Shown: positions 43,583 through 52,839 of the stretch, piece by piece | How the letters are laid out: every line of letters begins with the position of its first letter | How positions within the stretch are numbered: position 1 is the first letter of the stretch | Source: Candidatus Limnocylindrales bacterium | GTDB lineage: Bacteria; Desulfobacterota; Binatia; UBA1149; CAITLU01 | NCBI GenBank assembly: GCA_035571835.1 | Contig: DATNBU010000044.1 | Coordinates: 62,001-126,000, forward strand | Direction: 5' to 3' | Length of the DNA: 64,000 nucleotides | The notes under the pieces: model-generated | Told to the model about the DNA's origin: nothing | What the model saw: only the letters and a program-made list of their open reading frames with translations | Databases searched by the model: none | Position numbers and translations under genes: made by a program

Positions 43583-43895
43583 AAGATAGAACTAAAGAAA
43601 ATCTTGTTGATTGCTGCGCATGATATATGTCGCTTGATCAGCCACTGCCAGAGTGTTGACCCAGTCGGCTTGCACTTCAGGCCTTCGGGCGCGGGTCGGC
43701 GCGACAGGAATGTTACTGCTGAGGACTGTCAGAACCGTACGCGTACTGGCTTTCGGTATGGTCAATTCTGATGAAAACTGCGCAGAGAGAGGTATTCTGG
43801 CCCAGACTTCTAGCCCGACCTGTCACAGCCAGCCTGGGCGCTCAGGGGTGGGCCCACCGCTGGTCATGGTGTCTGCCAGCGAGTACTGAATACCG
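43583..43895. other. Intergenic region at right edge of island
   Basis: 313 bp between the divergent brnT and amidohydrolase genes. The operon promoter must lie on the brnT side; a TATATC/ATGATATATG patch at 43619-43629 is the best -10-like candidate, without a good -35. G+C rises towards 43800, marking the return to chromosomal composition. An open minus-strand frame of about 70 codons (43600-43820) has no start and no known match. No direct repeat shared with the left edge was found. Confidence 0.35.
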
Positions 43896-45629
43896 ATGGC
43901 CGCGGGCCCGCATCCCTTCGACGTCGTCATTCGCGGCGGCACTGTTGCCGACGGCACCGGCGCCAAGCTGCGTGAGGCCGACGTCGCCATTCGCGGCGGG
44001 CGCATCGCGCAGGTTGGCCAGGTGCCGGGCTGCGGCGCCGAAGAGATCGACGCGCGCGGCCTCCTCGTCGCGCCCGGCTTCGTCGACATCCATACGCACT
44101 ACGACGGTCAGGCAACGTGGGATCACCGGATGACGCCGTCGTCCTGGCATGGCGTGACGACCGCGGTGATGGGAAACTGCGGCGTCGGCTTCGCACCGTG
44201 CCGCCCGGCCGATCACGACACGCTCGTGCGCCTCATGGAAGGCGTCGAAGACATCCCGGGCGTCGTTCTCGCCGAAGGTCTTCCATGGAACTGGGAGACG
44301 TTTCCGCAGTTCCTCGATGCGCTCGCCTCGCGGCACTACGACATCGACGTCGCGACCCAGCTGCCGCACGGCGCGCTGCGCGTCTATGTGATGGGCCAGC
44401 GCGGCGCCGACCTCGAAGCTGCCACCGCAGACGACATCGCGTCGATGGCACGGCTTGCACGCGAAGCTGTCGAGGCCGGCGCGCTCGGATTTTCGACGTC
44501 GCGCACGCTCAATCACCGCACCAGCGACGGCAAGCCGACGCCGACGCTCACGGCCGCCGAAGGCGAGCTGCTCGGCATTGCCGCAGCGCTCGGCGCCGCG
44601 GGAAAAGGCGTGCTGCAGTTCGTGTCGGATTTCCTCAACGCGGCCGAAGAGATGTCGATGCTGCGGCGCCTAGTCGAGAAATCCGGACGGCCACTGTCGG
44701 TGTCGCTCGTGCAGTCGGACTTCTCGCCGAACGCGTGGCAGCGCCTGCTTGGTGCGATCGAAAAGGCGGCTTCCGAAGGTCTTCCGATGCGAGCGCAGGT
44801 TGCGGGCCGGCCGGTCGGACTGATGCTCGGCCTCGAGACGACGCTCAATCCGTTCGGAGGTCACCCGAGCTGGCGCGAGATCGCGACGCTGCCGCTTGCC
44901 GTCAAGGTCGCGCGCCTGAGGGATCCGCAGTTTCGCGAGCGTCTGCTCGCCGAAGAACCGGCCGCGAACCGCTCACCGGTTCACGCGATGCTGCAGAACT
45001 TCGAGAAGATGTTCGTGCTCGGCGATCCGCCCGACTACGAGCAGCCCGTCGAGCAGTCGATCGCCGGCCGCGCGCGTGCGCTCGGCGTCCGTCCCGAGGA
45101 GCTCGTCTACGATGCGATGCTCGAGGGCGACGGCCGCGGCATGCTGTACTTTCCGTTTCTCAACTATACCGGCAACAACCTCGACCCGTCGCTCGAGATG
45201 ATGCGCAGCCCGAACACGGTGCTCGGCCTCGGCGACGGCGGCGCGCATCTCGGAACCATCTGCGACGCGAGCTTCACGACGCACATGCTCACGCACTGGA
45301 CACGCGACCGGCGGCGCGGCGAGAAGCTTCCGATCGAGACGGTGGTGCGCTGGCACGCGCGCGATACCGCCGAAGCCGTCGGGCTGTTCGACCGGGGACG
45401 TCTCGAGCCCGGCTACAAGGCCGACATCAACGTGATCGACTACGACCGCCTGCGCATGAAGCCGCCGCGTATCGTGCACGATCTTCCGGGAGGCGGCCGG
45501 CGTCTGATCCAGGAAGCCGACGGTTACTGCCTCGCGATGGTCGGCGGAATCGTCACGTACCGCGACGGTGCAGCAACTGCCGATCTGCCGGGACGGCTGC
45601 TTCGCGGGGCCCGGCCGGCGCCGGAATAA
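43896..45629 (+). CDS. Amidohydrolase of the N-acyl-D-amino-acid deacylase type
   Basis: 577 aa. Amidohydrolase superfamily with an N-terminal composite beta domain (FDVVIRGGTVADGTG, ADVAIRGGRIAQVG), the metal motif GFVDIHTHYDGQATWD, VTTAVMGNCGVGFAPC (Cys ligand region of D-aminoacylases), FSTSRTLNHRTSDGKPTPT and GLGDGGAHLGTICD near the C-terminus, followed by ADINVIDYDRL. D-aminoacylase-like enzymes cleave N-acyl-D-amino acids; the exact substrate is unclear. The ATG lies 314 bp beyond brnT. The dioxygenase gene follows after 11 bp with AAAGGAG, so the two probably form a catabolic pair. Confidence 0.88.
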   Translation: MAAGPHPFDVVIRGGTVADGTGAKLREADVAIRGGRIAQVGQVPGCGAEEIDARGLLVAPGFVDIHTHYDGQATWDHRMTPSSWHGVTTAVMGNCGVGFAPCRPADHDTLVRLMEGVEDIPGVVLAEGLPWNWETFPQFLDALASRHYDIDVATQLPHGALRVYVMGQRGADLEAATADDIASMARLAREAVEAGALGFSTSRTLNHRTSDGKPTPTLTAAEGELLGIAAALGAAGKGVLQFVSDFLNAAEEMSMLRRLVEKSGRPLSVSLVQSDFSPNAWQRLLGAIEKAASEGLPMRAQVAGRPVGLMLGLETTLNPFGGHPSWREIATLPLAVKVARLRDPQFRERLLAEEPAANRSPVHAMLQNFEKMFVLGDPPDYEQPVEQSIAGRARALGVRPEELVYDAMLEGDGRGMLYFPFLNYTGNNLDPSLEMMRSPNTVLGLGDGGAHLGTICDASFTTHMLTHWTRDRRRGEKLPIETVVRWHARDTAEAVGLFDRGRLEPGYKADINVIDYDRLRMKPPRIVHDLPGGGRRLIQEADGYCLAMVGGIVTYRDGAATADLPGRLLRGARPAPE

Positions 45630-45640
45630 AGGAGAACGCG

Positions 45641-46675
45641 ATGACTGCAACGCAGTGGACGCCGAGAGTTCTCGAACCCGAATGCGAATGGACGTCGGCC
45701 GACGTCGCCGACGAATCCGTCTGGACCGAGCACTTTGCTGCCGACGAGCTCGAAGAGCTCGATGCGGCGCTTCGCTGCGCGCTCGCGCGCTCGAACGACG
45801 TGCTCGAAGTCGGGCGCGACGACTTTCCGCTTCCGCGTCTTCGCGAGCGCCTGGTCGCGATCGAAAAGGAGCTGATCTCCGGTCGCGGCTTCGTCCGCCT
45901 GCGCGGCATCGAGCGCGAGCGCTACTCGCAGGCCGAGATGGAGATGCTGTACTGGGGCATCGGCATGCACCTCGGCACGCCGTGGGCGCAGAACCACAAG
46001 GGCCACGTGCTCGGCGACGTGACCGACCAGGGAAAGGCGATGAACGATCCGACCGCGCGCGGCAACGAGCTCGGCGGCATTGCGCTGCCGTTCCATTGCG
46101 ACGGCTCGGATCTGGTCGGGCTGATGTGTCTTCAGAACGGACTGCGCGGCGGCCTGTCGGCCGTTGCGAATTCGGTGACCATTCACAACCGCATGGTGCG
46201 CGAGGATCCCGAGCTTGCCGCCGAGCTGTACAAGCCGCTGCCGTACGATTACCGCGGCGAGCAGGCGCCGGGCACCAGGCCTTTTTATGCGCTTCCGGTC
46301 TTCACCGACTGGAACGGCCGGTTGTTCGTGCGCTGCATTCCGCCGTACATCCTCGCGTCGCAGCGTCATCCCGAAGCTCCGCGCATCGGCGAGCTCGGCA
46401 TGCGTGCGCTGACTCGCCTGGTCGAGCTCGCCGACGATCCGGTCAATCACGTGACGATGGAGTTCGTGCCCGGCGACATGCAGTTCATCAACAACTATCA
46501 CGTCATGCATGGCCGGACCGAGTATGCGGACGACCGCGCCGAAGGGCGCGTGCGGCATCTCAAACGCTTGTGGCTGGAGACCGACGTTCTCGATGACCGC
46601 CCGCCGTATTTCGCCAACAACGTCAGCTCGCACTGGAACGGGCGGCGAAGCGCCAGCCGGATGGTCGTGAACTAG
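45641..46675 (+). CDS. TauD/TfdA-type Fe(II)/2-oxoglutarate-dependent dioxygenase
   Basis: 344 aa. The iron site is visible: PFHCDGSDLVGLMCLQ supplies the HxD pair and NNYHVMHGRTEY the distal His; an Arg in RHLKRLWLE would bind 2-oxoglutarate. The segment GRGFVRLRGI and NHKGHVLGDVTD precede it, as in TauD-like proteins. It would hydroxylate an organic acid or amine in the cytoplasm. The ATG has AAAGGAG seven bases upstream. Its position 11 bp after the amidohydrolase suggests that the two act on one substrate class. Confidence 0.87.
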   Translation: MTATQWTPRVLEPECEWTSADVADESVWTEHFAADELEELDAALRCALARSNDVLEVGRDDFPLPRLRERLVAIEKELISGRGFVRLRGIERERYSQAEMEMLYWGIGMHLGTPWAQNHKGHVLGDVTDQGKAMNDPTARGNELGGIALPFHCDGSDLVGLMCLQNGLRGGLSAVANSVTIHNRMVREDPELAAELYKPLPYDYRGEQAPGTRPFYALPVFTDWNGRLFVRCIPPYILASQRHPEAPRIGELGMRALTRLVELADDPVNHVTMEFVPGDMQFINNYHVMHGRTEYADDRAEGRVRHLKRLWLETDVLDDRPPYFANNVSSHWNGRRSASRMVVN

Positions 46676-46708
46676 CCGGGTTTCGTTCGCAGGCGTCGGC
46701 GCACTTCG

Positions 46709-47467
46709 TCAATGGCTCTCGGTTGCGGCTTCCTGCCGGAACACGACGAGGCAGCCCGCAATCGCGACCAGAAGAACCGCCGTTGCGGTGTAGCGGCTGA
46801 GCGCCAGCCCACCGCTGGCCACGGGCTTGTCGAGGAAGTCGCCGACGACGGCGCCGAGCGGACGCGTCAGCACGAACGCCGCCCAGAACAGCAGCGTGCG
46901 CGAGATGCTCGTCCACAAGTACGCGGCTGCGACGATCGCGAGCAGCGCGCCGAAGACCATCGCCGCGCCGGTGTAGCCAAGGTCGGCCGAGTCGGCCGTC
47001 CAGTCGCCGAGCGCGGTTCCGAGGGTCTGCGACAGCATGATCGTCAGCCAGTAGAACATCTCGGCTTTCGGCGAGCTCACGGAATCGACCGACACCGTGC
47101 CGAGCGTGCGATACCAGAGCGCGAACGACCCGACGAGCAGCGTGATCAGCAGCACCACGCCGCCGGCATAGCCGATGCCGAGCGATCGGTCGGCAAAATC
47201 GGCCAGCGTGGTTCCGACGGTGGTCGTCGCGATGATCGTCGTCCAGTACAGGTACGGGTTGAATCGCCTGGCCGAGATCTGGGCGCCGGCGGCAGCGACA
47301 AAGATCACCGTGAAGATGACGGTCGCGGCGAGGTAGCCGAGGTCCATCGACATCGACACCGCGTCGCCGCCGGTTTCACCGAGCGTCGTCGCGAGGATCT
47401 TCAGGGCCCAGAAGAGCAGGGTCACCTGCGGTACCTTGCTCACCTGCTTCTCGGTCGCGTCGTTCAT
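46709..47467 (-). CDS. Polytopic membrane protein of the COG4705 type
   Basis: 252 aa. Eight hydrophobic segments arranged as four similar units, each with a TLGETGGDA, TTVGTTLADFAD, TLGTALGDWTAD or PLGAVVGDFLDKP element at the membrane boundary, followed by a LGYLGY-type segment. This repeat of TLGT-x-x-GD motifs is the hallmark of the COG4705 uncharacterised membrane family. The start MNDATEKQ at 47467 has GAGGG upstream. It is a stand-alone gene, divergent from a lipoprotein; function unknown. Confidence 0.82.
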   Translation of the reverse strand: MNDATEKQVSKVPQVTLLFWALKILATTLGETGGDAVSMSMDLGYLAATVIFTVIFVAAAGAQISARRFNPYLYWTTIIATTTVGTTLADFADRSLGIGYAGGVVLLITLLVGSFALWYRTLGTVSVDSVSSPKAEMFYWLTIMLSQTLGTALGDWTADSADLGYTGAAMVFGALLAIVAAAYLWTSISRTLLFWAAFVLTRPLGAVVGDFLDKPVASGGLALSRYTATAVLLVAIAGCLVVFRQEAATESH

Positions 47468-47703
47468 GGCGGTAGTGACCCTCGCCGGGCGAGGACATGT
47501 CGTCCGAGTTCCAGTTGAGTGAAGCGCCGGGCTTGACGCAATGCAACGCTTCACGAAAGTGGCTTGTTGTTTCCGTCCTCACCCGCGACGATGGGTGACA
47601 TTGTGTGGGTCGCACGGTCCGTGTGTTTCGGTCCCGGACCGGTAGCTCCGCCTTTATGATCCATCGCGCGCGACGATGTCGCGCGGCGCAAACGGAGGTT
47701 TTC

Positions 47704-48687
47704 ATGAGTCGCTGTCTTCACGGAATCCGCATGGGCGCCCTGGCGCTTACGTTCGCCGCAATGCTCGTCAACTGCGGTGGGGACGATGATGGCAACGGCG
47801 GCGGCGGCGGCGGTGCGATTACGCTGCGGCGGTTCTTCGGCATGAACGGTGACGGCAATTGCACGAACGTCGTCGTGACCGTCGACCTTGCGGCTGCAGG
47901 CGCGGTACTGGCGCGCAGTGACGGAGATCTCGATTGCGCGATCGATGCCGTCCTGGCCGGAAACGGATGCCATGGGACCTTCACCGAGCTCGAAAACGGC
48001 GACACGCTGCGGGTCACGATCAGCGGCTGCACGATTCCGGCGACGACCAACCTGTTCATCTGCGGCTTCGAAGACGCCGATCTTTCCGAGCTGACGTCCG
48101 AGAGCAGCGCCCAGTGCACGTGCGCCACGGCCGGCTGTGACAACAGCCCGCCGCTTTGCATCGACGACAACCTCGATCCGCGCTCGTGCGAGGATTGCGA
48201 CAACAACAAGGACGACGACGGCAACGGTCTCAAAGACTGCGCGGATCCGAACTGCGAGCACTCGCCGCTTTGCGAGGGCTCGCCGGCGACCACGATCGAG
48301 ACGGTGACGACCTCGACTCTCCCGTCCGAGCCGCTTTCGATCAATTTCCTGCTCACATCGTCGAGCGCTCCGGTCGGCGCGCTTCAGCTCACCGTCAACT
48401 ACGCTTCGGCTCCGGGGCAATTCGAGGGTATTGGCGGGGACGTGGAATGCGTCAGCAACGTTCCCGGCGCGCTGTTCGCGCCGAACGACAATGACGCGAC
48501 CCGACGGCTTTCGCTCGGGCTGATCTCGCTGTCGGGATTCAGTGCGCCGGCCGATCTGGTGTCGTGCAGCTTCCTGCCGGGAACTCCGGTGCCGGTGCCG
48601 CACAACTTCACGATCGTCGTCAACGATGCGTCGGACACCGACGGTAACCCGATCGACGTCGACGTCGATGTAACGGTTACGCAGTAA
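47704..48687 (+). CDS. Lipoprotein with acidic Cys-bounded motif
   Basis: 327 aa. A lipobox MLVNC near residue 24 after a hydrophobic h-region predicts lipidation, followed by a Gly/Asp linker. Residues 45-135 are Cys-rich. A CEDCDNNKDDDGNGLKDC motif, resembling the acidic insert of the large vWA protein in this window, sits at about residues 161-178. The C-terminal half is a beta-rich module (SSSAPVGALQLTVNYASAPG) like cohesin or Ig-type domains. CGGAGG lies before the ATG. Surface attachment is likely; function unknown. Confidence 0.7.
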   Translation: MSRCLHGIRMGALALTFAAMLVNCGGDDDGNGGGGGGAITLRRFFGMNGDGNCTNVVVTVDLAAAGAVLARSDGDLDCAIDAVLAGNGCHGTFTELENGDTLRVTISGCTIPATTNLFICGFEDADLSELTSESSAQCTCATAGCDNSPPLCIDDNLDPRSCEDCDNNKDDDGNGLKDCADPNCEHSPLCEGSPATTIETVTTSTLPSEPLSINFLLTSSSAPVGALQLTVNYASAPGQFEGIGGDVECVSNVPGALFAPNDNDATRRLSLGLISLSGFSAPADLVSCSFLPGTPVPVPHNFTIVVNDASDTDGNPIDVDVDVTVTQ

Positions 48688-48692
48688 GCGCG

Positions 48693-49565
48693 TCAGCGGA
48701 CCAGCCCGGCCCGGTAGTCCGGATAGACCGGCGACCATGCCAGCAGATCGCGTGCTCGCTTGTTGGTCACGCGAAACGACGGCATGAGCGAACGTCCGCC
48801 GGGCTGCGGCGGGCTGGTTCCGGCAAGCGCGCACACGTAGCTGAGGACATCGCGCCACGTTGCCGGCTGATCGTCGGCGACGATCAGCGCCTGCCGCGAC
48901 GGCCAGCGCTCGATGGCCGCGACCGTGGCCGCCGCCATGTCGGCGATGTGGACGAGCGAGACATAGTCGTTTCCTTCGTCGGGAAGTCTGAGCTTCCCGG
49001 CGTTCGCGCGGGCGAACCAGTCCTCGTCGAAACCGGTGCCCGGGCCGTAGAAGAGCGCGCCGCGCAGAACGAGCCAGTCGAGCTCCGATTCTTCGATCGA
49101 CCGCTCCATGGCGCGCACGGCAGAAATCGCCGCGCCCGCGATGCCGTCGTCGGCGACAGGATGGAACGTCGTCTCGTCGGCCCACGCATCGCCGCCGCCG
49201 GCGTGCGTCATCGCGATGCTCTGCTGGAGGATTCGCGCGACGCCCGCATCGCGGCATGCACGCACGAAGACTGGTGTGCCTTCGCGGCGCAGCTCATCGT
49301 TCTTTGCGTAGTCGCCTTTCGAGCTCGGGCCGGGAAGGCTCGTGGCGAGATTGATCGCGACGTCGCAGCCGTCGAGGCCGCTTCGCAGCGACGCCTCGTC
49401 GAAGATGTCGGCGGCGAGTACGTCGGCGCCGCACGCATTGGCGATCGCTGCAGCCTCGGGACGCCGCACGAGCGCGCGGACGCGATAGCCGGCAGCGACG
49501 AGGCGCGGCACCAGATGACGCCCGTACACTCCGGACGCGCCGAGGACGGCGATTCGCTGATTCAT
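48693..49565 (-). CDS. NAD(P)-binding epimerase-like oxidoreductase
   Basis: 290 aa. An N-terminal Rossmann motif GASGVYGRHLVPRLVAAGYRVRALVRRP and DVLAADIFDEASL with the acidic contact; AINLATSLPG and YVSLVHIADMA follow. It belongs to the atypical short-chain dehydrogenase/NmrA-like epimerases; the canonical YxxxK catalytic pair is not seen in the usual place. The start MNQRIAVLGAS at 49565 gives the nucleotide-binding loop at the N-terminus. Another gene, a methyltransferase, ends 52 bp upstream on the same strand. The substrate is unknown. Confidence 0.83.
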   Translation of the reverse strand: MNQRIAVLGASGVYGRHLVPRLVAAGYRVRALVRRPEAAAIANACGADVLAADIFDEASLRSGLDGCDVAINLATSLPGPSSKGDYAKNDELRREGTPVFVRACRDAGVARILQQSIAMTHAGGGDAWADETTFHPVADDGIAGAAISAVRAMERSIEESELDWLVLRGALFYGPGTGFDEDWFARANAGKLRLPDEGNDYVSLVHIADMAAATVAAIERWPSRQALIVADDQPATWRDVLSYVCALAGTSPPQPGGRSLMPSFRVTNKRARDLLAWSPVYPDYRAGLVR

Positions 49566-49617
49566 CTCGAGGATACCTTCTTCGGATCGATTCGCCGGCT
49601 CGCGCTTTCGAGCGAGG

Positions 49618-50265
49618 CTACCGATTCGGCCGGGATGCTTGGCTTTTTCGCCATACGCTCGCAAGCCATGGCTGCCGGTCGCGCGGCAGGCCCGGCGGCC
49701 GGTAGTAGTGCTCGAGCTCGGTGAAGCCGGCCGCGTCGAGAAACGCGCGCCACGATGCGAGGTCGTGATAGGTCCCGTAGCGTCCGTGGTTCCATCCTTC
49801 GTCGTTGTTTCCGCGCGGATTCGAGCTGAACAGCACGCCGTCTGGCTTGAGCGCCGCGCGGAGCTCGCCGAGCACGCGCGGCAGCTCCTGGCTCGGCACG
49901 TGAAACAGCGACGCGTTGGCAAAGATGCCGTCGAAGTATTCGGCGGGAAGCTCGAGCGCGAGGAAATCCTGCTCCCAGACGTCGCAGCCGCTGTGCTCGC
50001 GCGCCATCGCCGCGAGCGGCGGCGAGCCCTCGAGTCCGATCGGCTCGTGCCCGAGCGCGCGCAGCGCAATCAGGTCGCGGCCGGGGCCGCAGCCGAAATC
50101 GAGAATCCGCAGAGGCGGCGCGCCGTGAATGTGGCGCAGCAGCGCGTCGATGTTCTGCGAGACGTCGTGGTCGCGCGTGCCTTCCCAGAAATCACGAGCC
50201 GACTGGTTGTAGTGATCGAGAGTCCGCGCGGTGATGGTCGCGAGCTCGTCGGGCGTCTGCGTCAT
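49618..50265 (-). CDS. Class I SAM-dependent methyltransferase
   Basis: 215 aa. Motif I ILDFGCGPGRDLIALRALGHEPIGLEGSPPLAAMAR, then FANASLFHVPSQELPRVLGELRAALKPDGVLF, typical of small-molecule methyltransferases. A GNNDEGW segment and a Tyr/Arg-rich C-terminus follow. The start at 50265 overlaps the stop of the next gene upstream by four bases (ATGA), suggesting coupling with a secreted hypothetical protein. The substrate is unknown. Confidence 0.87.
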   Translation of the reverse strand: MTQTPDELATITARTLDHYNQSARDFWEGTRDHDVSQNIDALLRHIHGAPPLRILDFGCGPGRDLIALRALGHEPIGLEGSPPLAAMAREHSGCDVWEQDFLALELPAEYFDGIFANASLFHVPSQELPRVLGELRAALKPDGVLFSSNPRGNNDEGWNHGRYGTYHDLASWRAFLDAAGFTELEHYYRPPGLPRDRQPWLASVWRKSQASRPNR

Positions 50266-51092
50266 TTCGGCACTTTCGATTTGGCCGAGGCTTGTTCCTC
50301 TTTGCGCAGGACTTCGCGCAGCTGGCCAAGCGTCTTGACCGCAACCGGTTTGGTCTGCGCGCCGAAGTCGAGGATCGAGTTGCCTTCCTGTTTGAGCACC
50401 ATCGGTCCGAGCGCGTACAGGCGCCATCCTTCGACGCTCATTTTCCCGTCCATGACTGGAGGTCTCTTCGATCTGCCCCACGTTCCGTGGAGCGGGACCT
50501 TCCGGCGGCGGTCCTGGTCCGTGTAATCGAGTATCAGCGAGTACTTGATGGTGGTGCTGTTCTGACGCTCGACGGTGCCGGTGATGGACCAGGGTGCAGC
50601 GAAATCGCCTTCGGCGCTCGCGGTTGCCACGTGAATCCTTCGCGTGGCTTCGCTGACGTCGATCTTGCGCGAAGACTGCACTTGATCGGGTCCTTCCGGA
50701 ATGGCCTGGTCGAGCAGCGTGATCGCCAGCTTGTAGATGAGCAGCGGCGCGTCGATTGCGTCGATTGCGTATCGGTCTTCCACCGCAAGATCCTTGATGA
50801 GCAAAGCGCGGCCCGAGACGAGCATCAGCGTCCCGTGTTCGGTCTTTTCACCGTGCCGGCTATCGACGTCGATTCTCATGTCGCGGTCGCTTGCGAACGT
50901 GAGCTTCCATTCGGCGAAGTCGGGGCTGTCCGGATGGTCGGCGCGCAGGGTCGCGCTGGTCGCGGTGTACCATGCGGAGCTGTCGCTGCAGACGATCGCG
51001 GCTTGCGGGTCGTCGGCCGCGGCTGCGAGGCGCGCGCAACAGAGCAAGACAAGGAGCCTCGCGATGATTCTGGAAATCTTGCTCATGGGCAT
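50262..51092 (-). CDS. Secreted DUF2092-like hypothetical protein
   Basis: 276 aa. A signal peptide spans residues 1-26 (ARLLVLLCCARLAAAADD). The mature part has a LRADHPDSPDFAEWKLTFASDRDMRIDVDSRHGE, GTLMLVSGRALLIKD beta pattern and IDAPLLIYKLAITLLDQAI, reminiscent of DUF2092/LolA-like outer-membrane lipoprotein carriers. No lipobox is evident. The stop is coupled to the methyltransferase start (ATGA). ATG 51086 is an alternative start. Function is unknown. Confidence 0.55.
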   Translation of the reverse strand: MPMSKISRIIARLLVLLCCARLAAAADDPQAAIVCSDSSAWYTATSATLRADHPDSPDFAEWKLTFASDRDMRIDVDSRHGEKTEHGTLMLVSGRALLIKDLAVEDRYAIDAIDAPLLIYKLAITLLDQAIPEGPDQVQSSRKIDVSEATRRIHVATASAEGDFAAPWSITGTVERQNSTTIKYSLILDYTDQDRRRKVPLHGTWGRSKRPPVMDGKMSVEGWRLYALGPMVLKQEGNSILDFGAQTKPVAVKTLGQLREVLRKEEQASAKSKVPK

Positions 51093-51144
51093 GCTGTAGC
51101 TCGTCGCATGTTCTCGAACCAGCGGCCTCAGGCGATGCGTTCGT

Positions 51145-51501
51145 CTAGTTGCCGGGCTTCCACCACAGCGGGTCTGACGAGACGCTCGCTTCGAAACCGG
51201 AACGGTGCGCGATCTCCATATACTTCAGAAATTCCGTCCGATCCGGCGGCGAGTCAGGCCCGCCGGTCGATAGCGCGGTTGCGAGGTTGTGAGCTGCATG
51301 TCCGTAACCGATGTCGGCGGCCGTCCTGAGCCAGCGCACGCCTTCTGTATAGGAGGTCTGGTCTCCCGTCAGCGTCAGATACGTCCCCAGCGCTGTCTGC
51401 GCCTCGAGATCGCCCTGGCTCGCGAGAGGCTCCAGCAGTTTTCGAACTTCATCGAACGCGTTGCGGTGGTAGGCACCGCGAGCCTCGTCGTAGATGGACA
51501 T
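51145..51501 (-). CDS. Small Sel1/TPR-like repeat protein
   Basis: 118 aa from the ATG at 51501, preceded by GAGGTTGCG. Helical repeat units read EARGAYHRNAFDEVRKLLEPLASQGDLEAQTALGTYL and TEGVRWLRTAADIGYGHAAHNLATALS, the Sel1-like pattern (A-x-x-G-x-x-x-A). These mediate protein contacts. No signal peptide is seen. It is a short stand-alone unit, so it might be a trimmed copy of a larger family. Confidence 0.7.
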   Translation of the reverse strand: MSIYDEARGAYHRNAFDEVRKLLEPLASQGDLEAQTALGTYLTLTGDQTSYTEGVRWLRTAADIGYGHAAHNLATALSTGGPDSPPDRTEFLKYMEIAHRSGFEASVSSDPLWWKPGN

Positions 51502-51614
51502 CGCAACCTCGGTAGGTTCGATGCTACGATTCCGGGTTCCGGTCAAGAAGCAGGCCGCTCGTGGTGTCCGGGCCCAGAAATAACCTGTGGCGGGAGGATG
51601 CGTCGTCCGACATG

Positions 51615-52760
51615 TCATCTCTCTTTTGTTATCGCGGCCTGGAGAGTAGCCGCGGAAGCCAGGACGTCCGCCTGCTTGAGATGTTCGTGCGCCGAGCAGT
51701 TCGTAAATCCGATCTGGTGAACTGCCTGGCCCGGACCGACCAGAATCACGTCGATGGATTCTTTCTCATGGTCGAGTGATCCAAACTGGAAGCCCTGCAC
51801 CATTCCGGTCAGCTCGTAAAGATCCCGTTTACCGAGAAGCAGGATCTCCTTCACCCGGAGCAGGAACCGGATCGTATTGTTCGCCCACGGAGTGGACCAG
51901 CGAAGATCCTTCGGTGTCAGCGACAGCCACGCCCGCATCAGCGCGAAAGGTTCATCGGTACCCGCTGCTTTTACGAGATAGTCCCGGACGTACGGGGCCA
52001 TTTCTCCTTCACCAAGCCAGGGCGCGGCAATTCGTCGATCGGGATCATCGATGATGATGGCGTTGCCGTTCGTGCAGAAGATGTACGTCGCACTTTTCGC
52101 GCGCGTCGGTTCTTTTCTGATCGTGCACGGAACGCCGAAGGTCATGCCGTAAGCCGTCACCGGCGTGAGCTCGAATGACGGTGCGTCGATAGGAGTTGGA
52201 AGAGGGGCGATCCGGAGCGCCATCTCCGGCGCGTCGGAGTGAAACAGCACGTGCGCCGCGAGCCAGTAGCGGGCGGCGGCATTGGCCAGCCAGATGGCGG
52301 CGAACAGAAGGATCACCATCCACGGGGTTCCCGCACGTATGATCGCGACATCGCCCGAAGGCGTCGTGAGCGCGTCGCGAATCGGACTCCCGGGCGGTGA
52401 CTTTTCCAGAAGAACTTCTGCGACGCTCCGGCCGTTGTCCAGATCGAGCGGAATCGACCATCGAATTCCGCGCTTGCGCTGAACCGTGAGGTAGTTCTGA
52501 CCGAGACGCCTCCGGAGTTTCGCGCGGCGCACGTTGTCCCACGGCAGTCGGAATATGCGGCTGATCCGGATCTCGTCGGCCGTGACGGCAACGTGTGGAA
52601 CGAACGTGATGAAAAGCGCAAAAGCGCTCGTGCAGAGGCCGAAGAATAGCTTGTCCGGCTGCACGTAAGCGAGCCACAGGGCCAAGGGAATGACGACAAG
52701 CGGGATCCGCCCGAGACGCGGGGCGGCGTAGAAATTTTCCTGGGATGGAGGGCTGGTCAC
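51615..52760 (-). CDS. Membrane protein with PH-like domain, unknown function
   Basis: 381 aa. Two N-terminal hydrophobic segments (about 17-55) are followed by VTADEIRISRIFRLPWDNVRRAKLRRRLGQNYLTVQRKR, like bacterial PH domains of the DUF304/bPH type. A third membrane helix (WMVILLFAAIWLANAAARYWLAAHVLF) is near residue 150. The C-terminal half is a soluble domain with YIFCTNGNAIIIDDP. The start is a GTG at 52760. I cannot name it; an envelope-associated protein is likely. Confidence 0.6.
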   Translation of the reverse strand: MTSPPSQENFYAAPRLGRIPLVVIPLALWLAYVQPDKLFFGLCTSAFALFITFVPHVAVTADEIRISRIFRLPWDNVRRAKLRRRLGQNYLTVQRKRGIRWSIPLDLDNGRSVAEVLLEKSPPGSPIRDALTTPSGDVAIIRAGTPWMVILLFAAIWLANAAARYWLAAHVLFHSDAPEMALRIAPLPTPIDAPSFELTPVTAYGMTFGVPCTIRKEPTRAKSATYIFCTNGNAIIIDDPDRRIAAPWLGEGEMAPYVRDYLVKAAGTDEPFALMRAWLSLTPKDLRWSTPWANNTIRFLLRVKEILLLGKRDLYELTGMVQGFQFGSLDHEKESIDVILVGPGQAVHQIGFTNCSAHEHLKQADVLASAATLQAAITKER

Positions 52761-52839
52761 GACGACTCAATCACTACCATACGATGCCCGCCACCGTCAC
52801 CGTCCACACGTGACGGATCTTACCAGTTCGAATCGATCT

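Noticed and set aside
43653-43889. 78-codon plus-strand frame upstream of the amidohydrolase
   Set aside because: No ribosome-binding site and no recognisable protein pattern; it spans the composition change.
35233-43895. Prophage or integrative element with attachment sites
   Set aside because: No integrase, no structural phage genes, no tRNA and no flanking direct repeats could be seen.
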